This document shows, in pieces, positions 54,740 to 63,624 of a stretch of DNA of 64,000 nt; positions within the stretch are counted from its first letter, which is position 1, and each line of letters begins with the position of its first letter. Source of the DNA: Verrucomicrobiota bacterium (GTDB lineage: Bacteria > Verrucomicrobiota > Verrucomicrobiia > Limisphaerales > UBA11320). Where the stretch lies: positions 54,265-118,264 of the forward strand of contig JACQFQ010000023.1 of assembly GCA_016199985.1 (NCBI GenBank), read 5' to 3'. Below the pieces are notes generated by a model that was not told the origin of the DNA, searched no databases, and worked only from the letters and a program-made list of their open reading frames with translations. Made by a program: the position numbers and the translations under genes.

Positions 54740-56539
54740 ATGAACACCTCCACACCCTCCGTTCGATCGTCCTTCCTGGCGCGACTCGCGCTCGCGATGC
54801 TGGTCTTGCTCCCCGCGTCAACACATGCCCAGGTGCCAACCATGATCAGCTACCAGGGCCGTGTGCTGATGAACAACAACAACTTCAACGGCACAGGTCA
54901 GTTCAAGTTCGCGTTGGTCCAGGGCGCGGGCCCAGCCCTCCTCTGGAAGAACGACGGTTCGCCTGGCAACACGGAACCTCTGGCGTTTGTGAGCCTTTCT
55001 GTGGCGAACGGCTTGGTGATGACGGTTCTGGGAGACACGACTTTGGCGAACATGAACTCCCTCCCGGGAAGCGTCTTTGCCAACCCCGATGTCCGCCTCA
55101 GGGTCTGGTTCAACGGGGGCGCCGGATTTCAGCAGCTCACCCCGGACCAACGCATCGTATCGGTGGGTTACGCCTTGATGGCGGGCAATGTGCCCGACGG
55201 CTCCATCACGACGTCGAAGCTCGCGCCTGGAGTGCTCAGTCCCGCGAACTTTCCTCCCAACTCAGTGACCTCGGCTCAGCTCAGCGATGACCTGGACCTG
55301 GGCTCGCCAAGCGCCGTGGGCAGGTTGGATGTCTATCGCACAACCGCGGGCACTCCGGCTATCACCCTGGACGGCGCCTCGAGCACTCTCTCGACATTCG
55401 GCGCGGACGGGAAGGAGCAGATCCGATTGTGGGGCGTTAGCTGGGGCGAGATTCTCCTCAAGAACAGTCTCGCAAACAACGCGACGGCCGTGGTCTTGAC
55501 CTCCCAGGGCTCCACAGGGGGAAGGCTGAGCCTGAACAACACGAATGGGCAAGGCCGCGCCATCCTTGAAGGAGAGAACAGCGGAGGCCTGCTGACACTC
55601 AACACCGCCGATGGCAATGTGGGAGCGGTCCTTTACGGAAACGAGGGCCAAGGCTCAGGGGCGCTGAGCCTCCGGGACACCAATGGATCTCCTCGATTCC
55701 GCGCGTATGGGGGCCCGAACAGCGGATTGCTTCAGATGTATGACAAGGACGGCACCGAAACCTTCACCGCCAACGCCGCCGGAGACGGCTCCTTGGTCGT
55801 GAGGCAGGGCGACGGCAGCAGCGGCGCGGCCTTGCTTGCGAACAATGGCACCGGGGGAGGCGGCGTCACTGTCTATCGCGACAATGGCTCGTTCGCTGGC
55901 CAGCTGACGGTGGCCAACACCAGCCAGGACGACGGTTATCTCGGCCTGGCCAACCGGGCCGGCAGCACGCGGTTTTACGCGCGCGCCTCCAACGGAAGCG
56001 ATTCCCAGGGGGGTTACGTCGGCCTCCGCAACGCGGCCGGCGCCCAGACCATCACTCTCGACGCGGACAGCGGCGGCGACGGCCGGATCACCACGCAGGT
56101 GATCACCATCACAGGCGGCTCCGATTTCTCCGAGAACTTCGAAATCAACGCGGAGAAGGACCAACTCAAGCCGGGCATGATCGTCAGCATTGATCCCAAG
56201 AGCCCGGGCGAGTTGGCTCTCAGCCATGAACCCTACGACAACAAGGTGGCCGGCGTTGTGAGCGGCGCGGGCGGCGTGAAGCCGGGAATGTTGATGGGGC
56301 AGGCGGGAACCAAGGCGGATGGAAAGCATCCCGTCGCTCTCACTGGTCGCGTTTACTGCTGGGTGGACGCCAGCCAAGGGGCGATCGAGCCCGGCGACAT
56401 GATCACCACATCGTCCACACCGGGGCACGGCATGAAAGCGGCGAACCGCGAGCGAGCCTTCGGAACCATCATCGGGAAAGCCATGACCGGCCTGTCGGAG
56501 GGCAAGGGCCTCGTCCTGGTGCTGGTGAATCTGCAATGA
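54740..56539 (+). CDS. Exported fibre-like protein with beta-helix repeats
   Basis: 599 aa from the ATG at 54740, which begins a signal peptide (LARLALAMLVLLPASTHAQ); the frame is open to 54575. The N-terminal module (ISYQGRVLMNN, VANGLVMTVLG) and the linker DGSITTSKLAPGVLSPANF resemble the collar protein at 8666. Residues about 200-460 contain around ten repeats of 21-24 aa with the pattern L-x-L-x-N-x-x-G, as in trimeric phage fibres and beta-helices. A distinct C-terminal domain (SDFSENFEI, PVALTGRVYCWVD, FGTIIGKAM) may assist trimerisation. Likely a surface or secreted fibre. Confidence 0.72.
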   Translation: MNTSTPSVRSSFLARLALAMLVLLPASTHAQVPTMISYQGRVLMNNNNFNGTGQFKFALVQGAGPALLWKNDGSPGNTEPLAFVSLSVANGLVMTVLGDTTLANMNSLPGSVFANPDVRLRVWFNGGAGFQQLTPDQRIVSVGYALMAGNVPDGSITTSKLAPGVLSPANFPPNSVTSAQLSDDLDLGSPSAVGRLDVYRTTAGTPAITLDGASSTLSTFGADGKEQIRLWGVSWGEILLKNSLANNATAVVLTSQGSTGGRLSLNNTNGQGRAILEGENSGGLLTLNTADGNVGAVLYGNEGQGSGALSLRDTNGSPRFRAYGGPNSGLLQMYDKDGTETFTANAAGDGSLVVRQGDGSSGAALLANNGTGGGGVTVYRDNGSFAGQLTVANTSQDDGYLGLANRAGSTRFYARASNGSDSQGGYVGLRNAAGAQTITLDADSGGDGRITTQVITITGGSDFSENFEINAEKDQLKPGMIVSIDPKSPGELALSHEPYDNKVAGVVSGAGGVKPGMLMGQAGTKADGKHPVALTGRVYCWVDASQGAIEPGDMITTSSTPGHGMKAANRERAFGTIIGKAMTGLSEGKGLVLVLVNLQ

Positions 56540-56573
56540 CGGCGCGAGAAGCAAATCCACTCGAAGGATAATT

Positions 56574-57671
56574 ATGCATTTCCCAAGATTCCTTCTCTCG
56601 CTGAGCGCCGCGATCTGGCTCGGCGCCGCGACCGCGTCCGCCGATATCACGGTCCGCATCTCGGTCAAGGCCGTGCTGAACCCGGCCACCGGCAATCGCC
56701 AGGCGGGTGTGAGCGAGATGACGTTCTCCAACACCGTCGTCGGAATGAACGACATGCTCCAGAGCTACGGACGAGGCTATCAACTCCAGTGGGTCGGCAA
56801 CGCACTGGTGAACGTCGGCGGACTGGGTCAGTTTCTCACCGGCCCCAGTCGCTACTATGATGTCGACTTTGTGAATGACGACAACGGGGACGCGCTCAAG
56901 GACCAATTCGAAGCCAACGCCATCAACAATCCCGGCACGTACGGGTGGAGCGCCTCGGCTGTAAACATCTACATCGTGCGATTTGGCGGCGCGAACTGGA
57001 ATGTCTGCTCCTTCCCGGGTTCGCAGATCATCCTCATCAACGGCGCCGCGGGCTACTCAACGGCAAGAACCGTGCTTCACGAGATCGGCCACTACTTCAA
57101 CCTCTCGCACACATTCAACGGGCGCCAAAACCTGAACGCGAACAACACCGCCTGCACCAACGGGTGCAACTGCGCGAAGTTCGTTGGGGGCGGGGACGAC
57201 AAGATCGACGACACCATCCTCGACCACGACTGTTGGACCGATCAAAACGACATCGCCCAGGGCAACTACTCCCTGAACTACGCCAACCTGAGCGCCACTC
57301 GCCAAGCCGCTGTGGACCGGATTTGGAACAACCTGATGTCCTATCATGGACGCCAGCACGACACGCCTTTTCTGACGTCGGATCAGCTGGATCGCTGGAC
57401 CGATTCCGCCAACGGCGACAGGCCCGGGGTTCGGACCGGACGCACATGGTTCGTCGATAGGGCCTGCAGCGCGCTCGCCGCCACGGGGAACAGCGACTGC
57501 GCCGTGATTGGCGGCCCATTCCACACCGCGGCATTGGGCGTCGCGGCCGCGAAGTCGGGAGGCCAGGACATCGTCCTGCTCCGCCCCGGCAACTACAACG
57601 AGCCGATGACAATCACCAAGGCCCTCACAATGCGGGCCACTCGCGGCAACGCGACGATCGGAAAACCTTGA
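56574..57671 (+). CDS. Exported zinc metalloprotease (metzincin, pappalysin-like)
   Basis: 365 aa; signal peptide FLLSLSAAIWLGAATASA. The extended zinc motif HEIGHYFNLSH gives His169, Glu170, His173 and His179, and the Met-turn is NNLMSYHG downstream. A Cys-rich segment (ACTNGCNCAKF) lies between them, as in M43 proteases. The end resembles the start of a right-handed beta-helix (VLLRPGNYNEPMTITKALTMRA) cut short after one or two turns, so the gene may be a truncated version of a longer protein. It sits between the fibre gene and a small exported protein gene. Confidence 0.82.
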   Translation: MHFPRFLLSLSAAIWLGAATASADITVRISVKAVLNPATGNRQAGVSEMTFSNTVVGMNDMLQSYGRGYQLQWVGNALVNVGGLGQFLTGPSRYYDVDFVNDDNGDALKDQFEANAINNPGTYGWSASAVNIYIVRFGGANWNVCSFPGSQIILINGAAGYSTARTVLHEIGHYFNLSHTFNGRQNLNANNTACTNGCNCAKFVGGGDDKIDDTILDHDCWTDQNDIAQGNYSLNYANLSATRQAAVDRIWNNLMSYHGRQHDTPFLTSDQLDRWTDSANGDRPGVRTGRTWFVDRACSALAATGNSDCAVIGGPFHTAALGVAAAKSGGQDIVLLRPGNYNEPMTITKALTMRATRGNATIGKP

Positions 57672-57685
57672 ACGCCTCCGCATCC

Positions 57686-58135
57686 ATGAAAACATTTGCA
57701 ATGGCTCTCGCCTCCATCGCGCTCGCGGCGACCGGTCAGGCTCAGACATCGATCGATTGGTTCACGCTCGACGCCGGCGGCGGCGCGCAATCCAGCGCCA
57801 ACTACCTCGTCAACTTCACGGTGGGCCAGGCGGATGTCGGCACGGCCTCTCTCAGCAGCCCCAACTACCGGATCATCCCCGGTTTCTGGGCGTTGGAGGA
57901 TCTCGGGCCGGAGATTGCCCTGCCCGAGCTGAGCATCGCCCTCAACGGTGACGACGTGATCCTTTCGTGGCCATCGCCCTCGACAGGCTTTTTGCTCCAG
58001 GACGTTGGCTCATTTGACTCGGATCCGCCGCCCTGGGGGAACACCGCGGGCGCTGTCGCGGACAACGGGTTCATCCGAAGCGTCACCATCCCTCACCACA
58101 ACGCCCAGAGATTCTATCGACTCAGGCGGCCCTGA
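57686..58135 (+). CDS. Small exported protein with FYR tail
   Basis: 149 aa from the ATG at 57686; a TTG at 57668 overlapping the previous stop is in frame. The signal peptide is MKTFAMALASIALAATGQAQ. The mature start SIDWFTLDAGGG with SSANYLVNFTVGQ and SPNYRIIPGFW is a pattern common in PVC exported proteins. The C-terminal module (DDVILSWPSPSTGFLLQ to FYRLRRP) is the shared tail. Function unknown; third gene of the fibre-protease cluster. Confidence 0.75.
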   Translation: MKTFAMALASIALAATGQAQTSIDWFTLDAGGGAQSSANYLVNFTVGQADVGTASLSSPNYRIIPGFWALEDLGPEIALPELSIALNGDDVILSWPSPSTGFLLQDVGSFDSDPPPWGNTAGAVADNGFIRSVTIPHHNAQRFYRLRRP

Positions 58136-58189
58136 GGATGTGAGTCCCGCGCCCCGCTCCAGAGATCGCCGACGGCCTTTCGCGAGGGT

Positions 58190-58217
58190 TTGACGCGCGC
58201 CCTCGTTCGCATAGGGT
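58190..58217 (+). promoter_or_regulatory. Promoter of the amidohydrolase unit
   Basis: TTGACG (58190-58195), 16 bases, TAGGGT (58212-58217). Predicted start near 58225, twelve bases before a mini-ORF that overlaps the amidohydrolase start. Confidence 0.5.
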
Positions 58218-58236
58218 CTGCGGGCAACACGATCCC

Positions 58237-58311
58237 ATGCAGATCTACGCCATCACGGGGAAGACCGAGCCTCGCGTTTCGACGGACGCCCCGCCGGCCG
58301 ATCCTCTATGA
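58237..58311 (+). CDS. Upstream mini-ORF overlapping the amidohydrolase start
   Basis: 24 codons starting MQIYAITGKTEPRVS; its TGA overlaps the next ATG in the arrangement ATGA (58308-58311). It lies directly downstream of a promoter-like sequence. The overlap suggests translational coupling: ribosomes finishing the mini-ORF could restart on the enzyme gene. The peptide resembles nothing I know, and chance occurrence is possible. Confidence 0.35.
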   Translation: MQIYAITGKTEPRVSTDAPPADPL

Positions 58312-59606
58312 AAACAGCCGCCGGAACCCTGGTCGTCGCGAACGGACAGCTCATCCTCGGGACCGGCGCGCCTCCGATCGCGGACGGGGCCCTCGTCCTC
58401 CAGAACGGGCGCATCGTTTACGCGGGGCCGGCGGCGCAAGCGCCCGCGACGCCGCCCCACACCGAACGCATCGACGTCAAGGGCGGCACGATCATGCCCG
58501 GCCTGGTGGAGGCCCATTTCCACGCCACGTATTTCAACATCGCGGCCCTCGAGGACCTGGATATCAAGTATCCGGTCGAGTACGTCTCGCTCCTCTCGTC
58601 GGTGAACACCCGACTCGCGCTGGAGTGCGGCTACACCGCCGCGCGATCGGGGGGATGTTTGTTCAACATCGATGTGTGGCTGAAGAAGGCGATCGACGGC
58701 GACCTCATCCCCGGCCCTCGGCTGGCGGCGTCCGGACGCGAAATCTGCTCCGCTGGCGGCCTGATGGATTGGAATCCCGAGTTTCGCAAAATCGGGATGG
58801 AGGGCCTCGTGTTCATCATCAACGGACAGGAGGACGCGCGCAAAGCGGTCCGCTCTCTTGTGAAGGACGGCGTGGAATGGGTAAAGACATATCCCACGGG
58901 CGACGCCGCGTCGCCGGATATCAACGACCACCACACCCTCTGCATGAGCTTCGAGGAAATGCATGCCGTGGTGGCGACCGCGCACAACCACAAGCTGAAG
59001 GTCACGGGACACTGCCGGGCGACCGAAGGCATCAAGAACGCCCTCCGCGCGGGCTACGACACCATCGAGCACGGCACCTTCATGGACGACGAGGCGATGG
59101 AGCTCCTGCTGCGACGCAACACACCGGTTGTTCCCGCGCTCTATTTCGAGAAGGCCAGCGTGGAGCGCGGCCCGGAGTTTGGTCTGCCTCAGGTGGTGAT
59201 CGACGGCCATCAGGAAACACTGGAGGCGGGGGCCGAGAGCGCGAAGCGCATTCTCAGGGCGGGCGGGCGGCTGGGGATGGGAGGCGACTACGGCTTCGGA
59301 TGGAACCCGCACGGCGACTACGCGCGCGAGCTCGTGTTCTTCGTCAGGGATGTGGGGCTCACGCCTCTGGAGGTCATCACCTGCGCCACGAAAACGGGAG
59401 CGGAGATCATGGGATGCGGCGATGAGTTTGGAACCCTTGAGGCGGGAAAGCTCGGCGACGTCCTCGTGGTCGACGGAGATCCTCTGCGGGATATCTCCGT
59501 TCTCGCCGACCGCTCACGGTTTCTGGCGGTGATGCAGGGAGGCGTGGTCAAGGCCGGCTCGCTCGCCCCGCCGTTTCCGACGGTTGTCAGCCGGGAGAAG
59601 CCATAG
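58308..59606 (+). CDS. Metal-dependent amidohydrolase
   Basis: 432 aa. The amidohydrolase-superfamily layout starts with GGTIMPGLVEAHFHATYF (His70, His72). The bridging-lysine segment WVKTYP, metal His in VTGHCR and IEHGTF, and the catalytic Asp in GMGGDYGFGW follow. The closing beta-sandwich strand is LGDVLVVDGDPLRDISVL. This group includes imidazolonepropionase- and prolidase-like enzymes; the exact substrate (cyclic amide, dipeptide or xenobiotic) cannot be read. No signal peptide, so cytoplasmic. Confidence 0.87.
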   Translation: MKTAAGTLVVANGQLILGTGAPPIADGALVLQNGRIVYAGPAAQAPATPPHTERIDVKGGTIMPGLVEAHFHATYFNIAALEDLDIKYPVEYVSLLSSVNTRLALECGYTAARSGGCLFNIDVWLKKAIDGDLIPGPRLAASGREICSAGGLMDWNPEFRKIGMEGLVFIINGQEDARKAVRSLVKDGVEWVKTYPTGDAASPDINDHHTLCMSFEEMHAVVATAHNHKLKVTGHCRATEGIKNALRAGYDTIEHGTFMDDEAMELLLRRNTPVVPALYFEKASVERGPEFGLPQVVIDGHQETLEAGAESAKRILRAGGRLGMGGDYGFGWNPHGDYARELVFFVRDVGLTPLEVITCATKTGAEIMGCGDEFGTLEAGKLGDVLVVDGDPLRDISVLADRSRFLAVMQGGVVKAGSLAPPFPTVVSREKP

Positions 59607-59684
59607 CCATCAAACAACCCCGCCGACGGAACGCCCGCCCCCCGGGCGCGCGGCGCGCGGCGCGGACCAAACGGCAGGAATAGC

Positions 59685-59713
59685 TTTGCATCGGAAGTTC
59701 GCCTGCCTAGGCT
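59685..59713 (+). promoter_or_regulatory. Promoter of the Lrp-family gene, possibly leaderless
   Basis: TTTGCA (59685-59690), 17 bases, TAGGCT (59708-59713). The ATG at 59720 is six bases after the -10 element and there is no Shine-Dalgarno sequence, so transcription and translation may start at the same base. Confidence 0.5.
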
Positions 59714-59719
59714 TCGCGG

Positions 59720-60199
59720 ATGGATCCGTTGCTCCAACAGCTGAAAGATAACGCGTCGCTGAGGCCCGCCCAACTGGCCGCCCTCCTCGGCCTTTCCGAG
59801 GCGGAAGTGGTCTCCCGCATCAAGCAATACGAGGATGATCAAGTCATTCTCGCCTACCGCGCGATCCTGAACGAGGAGAAGCTCGATACCGAGAAGGTGC
59901 AGGCGGTGATCGAGGTGAAGATCACGCCCGAGCGCGGAGGAGGCTTCGATCGACTCGCGGAGCGGATCGCAAAATACAGCGAGGTCCAGTCCTGCTACCT
60001 CATGTCGGGCTCCTACGATCTGCTTGTGTTGCTCGAGGGCGGGAACCTCAAGGAGGTCGCCACGTTCGTCTCCGAGAAACTCGCCACGATCCAGGGGGTG
60101 CTCTCGACATCCACCCATTTCATTCTGAAGCCCTACAAGCAGCAGGGCATCCTGATTCGCCAGGAGACCAATGAAGGCCGGCTGGCGGTCACCCCTTAA
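59720..60199 (+). CDS. Lrp/AsnC-family transcriptional regulator
   Basis: 159 aa. An N-terminal HTH (RPAQLAALLGLSEAEVVSRIKQYEDDQVI) precedes an AsnC/RAM ligand domain (VQAVIEVKITPERGGGFDRLAERIAKY, SYDLLVLLEGGNLKEVATFVSEKLATIQGV). Members respond to amino acids and form octamers. Here the neighbours do not identify the effector; a RodZ-like gene follows 41 bases downstream and may share the transcript. Confidence 0.9.
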   Translation: MDPLLQQLKDNASLRPAQLAALLGLSEAEVVSRIKQYEDDQVILAYRAILNEEKLDTEKVQAVIEVKITPERGGGFDRLAERIAKYSEVQSCYLMSGSYDLLVLLEGGNLKEVATFVSEKLATIQGVLSTSTHFILKPYKQQGILIRQETNEGRLAVTP

Positions 60200-60240
60200 C
60201 CACGATTTGCCAGGGGCGCCCGCGGCGCTCCATCCCCCCG

Positions 60241-60774
60241 ATGCCCACAGTCCCCGAAACATTGCGAGCCGCCAGAGAGGCGGCTTCCCTTACGGTTCAA
60301 CAGGTCGCCGAATCCACCAAGCTCAAGACCGAACAGGTGCGAGCGCTGGATCAAGGCGACTATTCGGTGTTCCCCGCGCCCATCTACATTCGCGGATCGA
60401 TTCGAACCTACGCGCGGCTGCTCAAGCTGGATGTTCCGTCGTTGATGACACAGCTCGAGGCCGAGTTTTCCGGGAGCCGTGAGTTCAGCGATCCGCCCCC
60501 GCTGACGCCCCCGGCAGGCGGCATCCTGGATTGGATGATGCTCCAGTTTTCGAAGATGGACTGGAGGGTGGCGGGCGGACTGGGGCTGCTCCTGATCGTT
60601 CTGATGGTCTCCTGGTCATTCATCCGCCCCGCGCCCGCATCGCGGAAGGCGGATCCACTCGCGCATCTGGGACCCGGACTCTACAGCCCGAAAGCGTCCC
60701 CGCAGTCCGGCCAAGTGCTGCCACTCGTCACCAACGCCCCGGAGTCCTCGCTTCCCCGGGTCCTCTCGAAGTAG
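60241..60774 (+). CDS. RodZ-like HTH membrane protein
   Basis: 177 aa. A cytoplasmic HTH (LRAAREAASLTVQQVAESTKLKTEQVRALD) of the RodZ/HTH_25 type is followed by YIRGSIRTYARLLKLD, the usual second helix group. One transmembrane segment (VAGGLGLLLIVLMVSWSFI) and a short Pro/Ser-rich external tail follow. RodZ links MreB filaments to the cell-wall machinery; this protein lacks the C-terminal beta domain, as in many shorter homologues, so a shape-related role is inferred only. Confidence 0.78.
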   Translation: MPTVPETLRAAREAASLTVQQVAESTKLKTEQVRALDQGDYSVFPAPIYIRGSIRTYARLLKLDVPSLMTQLEAEFSGSREFSDPPPLTPPAGGILDWMMLQFSKMDWRVAGGLGLLLIVLMVSWSFIRPAPASRKADPLAHLGPGLYSPKASPQSGQVLPLVTNAPESSLPRVLSK

Positions 60775-60795
60775 GGGTCGCCTGGCGGAGGACGC

Positions 60796-61317
60796 TCATC
60801 CGGGATCCAGCGTTTTCGCCATCACGTAGTCGTCCATCACGTAGCCGCCGCCGATATCGACTTTGATGGACTCGCGAATCGTGAAGCCGTATCGGAGATA
60901 GGCCGCCACCGCCTGTTCGTTCCGCTTGTTGACGCAGAGAGAGAGAGAATCGGAGCCCTGGCTTCGAGCCTGCGCCGCCGCGGTCTCGAGCAGCGCGTAG
61001 CCATGTCCCCGCCCTTGAGCGGAAGGCTGGACATAGAGCTTGTGCAGCTTGCTCTCCCCCCGTTTCGCCGTGGGCCCCACCGATGCGAACCCCAGCGCGT
61101 CGCCGCCCTGTCCTTCCCGGAGAAAGAAACACACTCCCCCGCTGGCCATCTCCTCCCGCAGGACATCCAGCGCGTACATCCTGGCGAGCATGTATTCGGT
61201 CTGGTCCATGGAGAGGATCCCCGGATAGTGGGCCAGCCAAATCTCCCGAGCCAGGCGGCGGATCAGGGGCAGATCACGAAGCGAGGCTTGTCGGGTGGTG
61301 GCTGTCGCGTCGGGCAC
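60796..61317 (-). CDS. GNAT-family N-acetyltransferase
   Basis: 173 aa. Motif A is KLYVQPSAQGRGHGYALLE, the acetyl-CoA pyrophosphate loop (Q/R-x-x-G-x-G/A type). The N-terminal IRRLAREIWLAHYPGILSMDQTEYML and the C-terminal GFTIRESIKVDIGGGYVMDDYVM complete a domain typical of RimI-like or small-molecule acetyltransferases. The acceptor is unknown. Convergent with the RodZ-like gene. Confidence 0.87.
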   Translation of the reverse strand: MPDATATTRQASLRDLPLIRRLAREIWLAHYPGILSMDQTEYMLARMYALDVLREEMASGGVCFFLREGQGGDALGFASVGPTAKRGESKLHKLYVQPSAQGRGHGYALLETAAAQARSQGSDSLSLCVNKRNEQAVAAYLRYGFTIRESIKVDIGGGYVMDDYVMAKTLDPG

Positions 61318-61338
61318 GGGATGGCTTCAGGGAAGATT

Positions 61339-63624
61339 CTAAAGAAGCCGCAGGCGAAAGTAGCGGGCGTCCGTTGAGGCGGGCGCGTCAATCCACCGCC
61401 GTGAGTCGTTGGATTGAATCGGCTCGTTGACCGGCCCCCACTTCGCGTTGGCTAGAGCGGTCTTGGACTCGACGATGAAATTGAAAAAACCGACCGGCCA
61501 GGACACGCGCGCCCGCCCGTCCACGACGTCCAGGCGAAGTTGCGGAGAAATCAACGGCGTGCCCGGGCCCACCGTGGCGGTTCCTATGACCGAGTTGTTG
61601 TTCACAACATCCTCAAGGCCGAACGCGACGACGCCCGCGCTGAAGTTCAACACGAGCGCGTCGCCTGTGGCGACGGCGGAGACCTCGCAGGAAAGCGGAT
61701 CCAGGCCAACGCGCGGCGGGCTCCAGTAAAGAACTCCGTCGATCACATCCGCCACTCCGGCCGAGGGAGAAACGGCAACGACACGCACGCCCGCCGGAAT
61801 CGGATTCGTCATGAGCGCGTTGTAGCCAAACGATCGGAGCCGATTGCTGACCGTCAACGTCCATGTAAACGGCTGACCAACGATCAAGAGACTTGTCGAA
61901 ATCCTCGCGGCTACCTGCAGGTCGTATCGCGGAGCGACCAGGGCCCAGTCCACGGCCCATCGCCCCGGCTCCAGCGGGGTCGGCTCGAGCGAATGCGCCT
62001 GCAGAGTCCACATGGCGCCGTCATTCACAGGATCAACGCAGGTCGTGCTCCAATCCCCCCAGCGATTCTGGTCAAAGTAGCGCTCGGCGTAAGGCCCCAA
62101 GCCCGCGCGCATCAAATGCTCCTCCTGGGATTCATTCAGCACCCCCGCGCTGGGATAAAAACGATAGTAGGCGCTGGGATAAATCGAGCGCGAGAAGCCA
62201 TTGTAGCCCATCAGAACATCGAAATGATCATTCACCGCCATTGACGGATACGCGTAAGACCACTGGCCTGTGGGATCCTCAATCAGCTGGCGCTGGAAGA
62301 GGCGGCCGTCGGGAAAGATCTCCCACCATTGAACCCCTGAGCGAGTTGGATTCAGCGCCGGGAGGAGAGCTGTTTGCGAACACCAAAGGGTTTGTCCGCG
62401 GTAGATGAGCGACTGAACCCTGGAGTCGCCAAGCTGGATGCGGTTGGTGTTGGCGTTTTGGAGTCCGAGATCCGCGCCATCGGGCACGAAGTCGGCCCAT
62501 GTGAAGAAAGGACTGGTCATCTCCTGGGCCGTGCCGACGAAAGCTCCCGCGGTCAGGGACTCGAGCCCGACATCCCCCGAGAGCGCGAAAACGCGGAGGA
62601 ATCCCTGCGCCTGCTTGGTCCCAGGGTCCACGTCGTAGCCGCTCCAGTTGTTCACCAAGTAGAGAACAGGGAGCGATGGATCAAGCGTGACCGCGGGAAC
62701 ATGTCCCCCGCCATAGTCCGTCCCCTTCAGATGGAACCGGCTCAGATCGCCGCTTCCACCGGCGTAGAGGTTGGTCTTGTTGAACACGAGAACCTGGGAC
62801 TCCACGAACTCGCCCGTGATCTGGTCATGGACATTGGCCTGGATCGCGATCCACTTTCCGTTGAAGCCGATCATCGGTCGATACGCCAGGCGCGCGGAGA
62901 CCGAGTCCACGGGGAGATAGTAGCGAAACCAATCCGACGTGGGATCATCGGTGGCGGAGACGGCGACAACGATGCCGGGATTGGACCGGTCGGGGTTCGC
63001 TCCCGCCGCGATGATCCAACGGCCGGCGTAAGGGTCAAAGACGCATCGCGGATGGTAGCAAAAAATGTCCGCGACGAGGGTGGAGAAGAAGAGATCGAGG
63101 CTCTCGGACGCAACGACCTGCCCTCCTCGATCCTGAACGCGCACGATTGTGTTCAAGACCGTGACAATGTGATTGGTCCCCACAGCTCCCGAACTGTCGG
63201 GAACCACCGACTCGCCATCATCGTTGGCCGACTCGAACAGCGCCGAAGGCCGCGGCGAAGGATCCAGGGCCTGCAATTGAGGTCCCTCGAGGCTCGGTCC
63301 GGTCGATGCAACGTGAGGCGGGCGGCCCGCGTCCGACGGCTTCGGCGATGGATGCCAGGCGCTTTGAGGAACGGGCAACGGCCCGGGCGCGGAGGCGGGC
63401 TCCTGAACGCGGGATCGCCTGAGGGGAGTCGGAGCCGCAAGATGGATCGGCGCGCCCCTGTCTGGAGCAAAACGGGAAGCCCCTGGGCTTTGGAGACGCT
63501 CGCGCGTCACAGGGATGAGGGGCTCCGCCGCCGAACCGGCGGTCGCGAGCAGCGACACCGCGGCCAAGCTGAACAAGCTAAGCAGCCAGTTGGCAATCCT
63601 TGCGAACCTGTCTGAACGACGCAT
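61339..63624 (-). CDS. Large exported protein with DUF11-like domain and FYR-type tail
   Basis: 761 aa; signal peptide WLLSLFSLAAVSLLATAGSAAE. A Pro-rich stretch lies at about 40-120. A predicted beta-propeller follows (GAVGTNHIVTVLNTIVRVQD, FDPYAGRWIIAAGA, SYAYPSMAVNDHFDVLMGY). Near residues 575-680 is a DUF11/Ig-like domain (ISTSLLIVGQPFTWTLTVSN, NPIPAGVRVVAV), and the shared tail closes the protein (FNFIVESKTALANAKW to YFRLRLL). No catalytic motif found. Probably an outer or secreted protein of this lineage. Confidence 0.75.
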   Translation of the reverse strand: MRRSDRFARIANWLLSLFSLAAVSLLATAGSAAEPLIPVTRERLQSPGASRFAPDRGAPIHLAAPTPLRRSRVQEPASAPGPLPVPQSAWHPSPKPSDAGRPPHVASTGPSLEGPQLQALDPSPRPSALFESANDDGESVVPDSSGAVGTNHIVTVLNTIVRVQDRGGQVVASESLDLFFSTLVADIFCYHPRCVFDPYAGRWIIAAGANPDRSNPGIVVAVSATDDPTSDWFRYYLPVDSVSARLAYRPMIGFNGKWIAIQANVHDQITGEFVESQVLVFNKTNLYAGGSGDLSRFHLKGTDYGGGHVPAVTLDPSLPVLYLVNNWSGYDVDPGTKQAQGFLRVFALSGDVGLESLTAGAFVGTAQEMTSPFFTWADFVPDGADLGLQNANTNRIQLGDSRVQSLIYRGQTLWCSQTALLPALNPTRSGVQWWEIFPDGRLFQRQLIEDPTGQWSYAYPSMAVNDHFDVLMGYNGFSRSIYPSAYYRFYPSAGVLNESQEEHLMRAGLGPYAERYFDQNRWGDWSTTCVDPVNDGAMWTLQAHSLEPTPLEPGRWAVDWALVAPRYDLQVAARISTSLLIVGQPFTWTLTVSNRLRSFGYNALMTNPIPAGVRVVAVSPSAGVADVIDGVLYWSPPRVGLDPLSCEVSAVATGDALVLNFSAGVVAFGLEDVVNNNSVIGTATVGPGTPLISPQLRLDVVDGRARVSWPVGFFNFIVESKTALANAKWGPVNEPIQSNDSRRWIDAPASTDARYFRLRLL

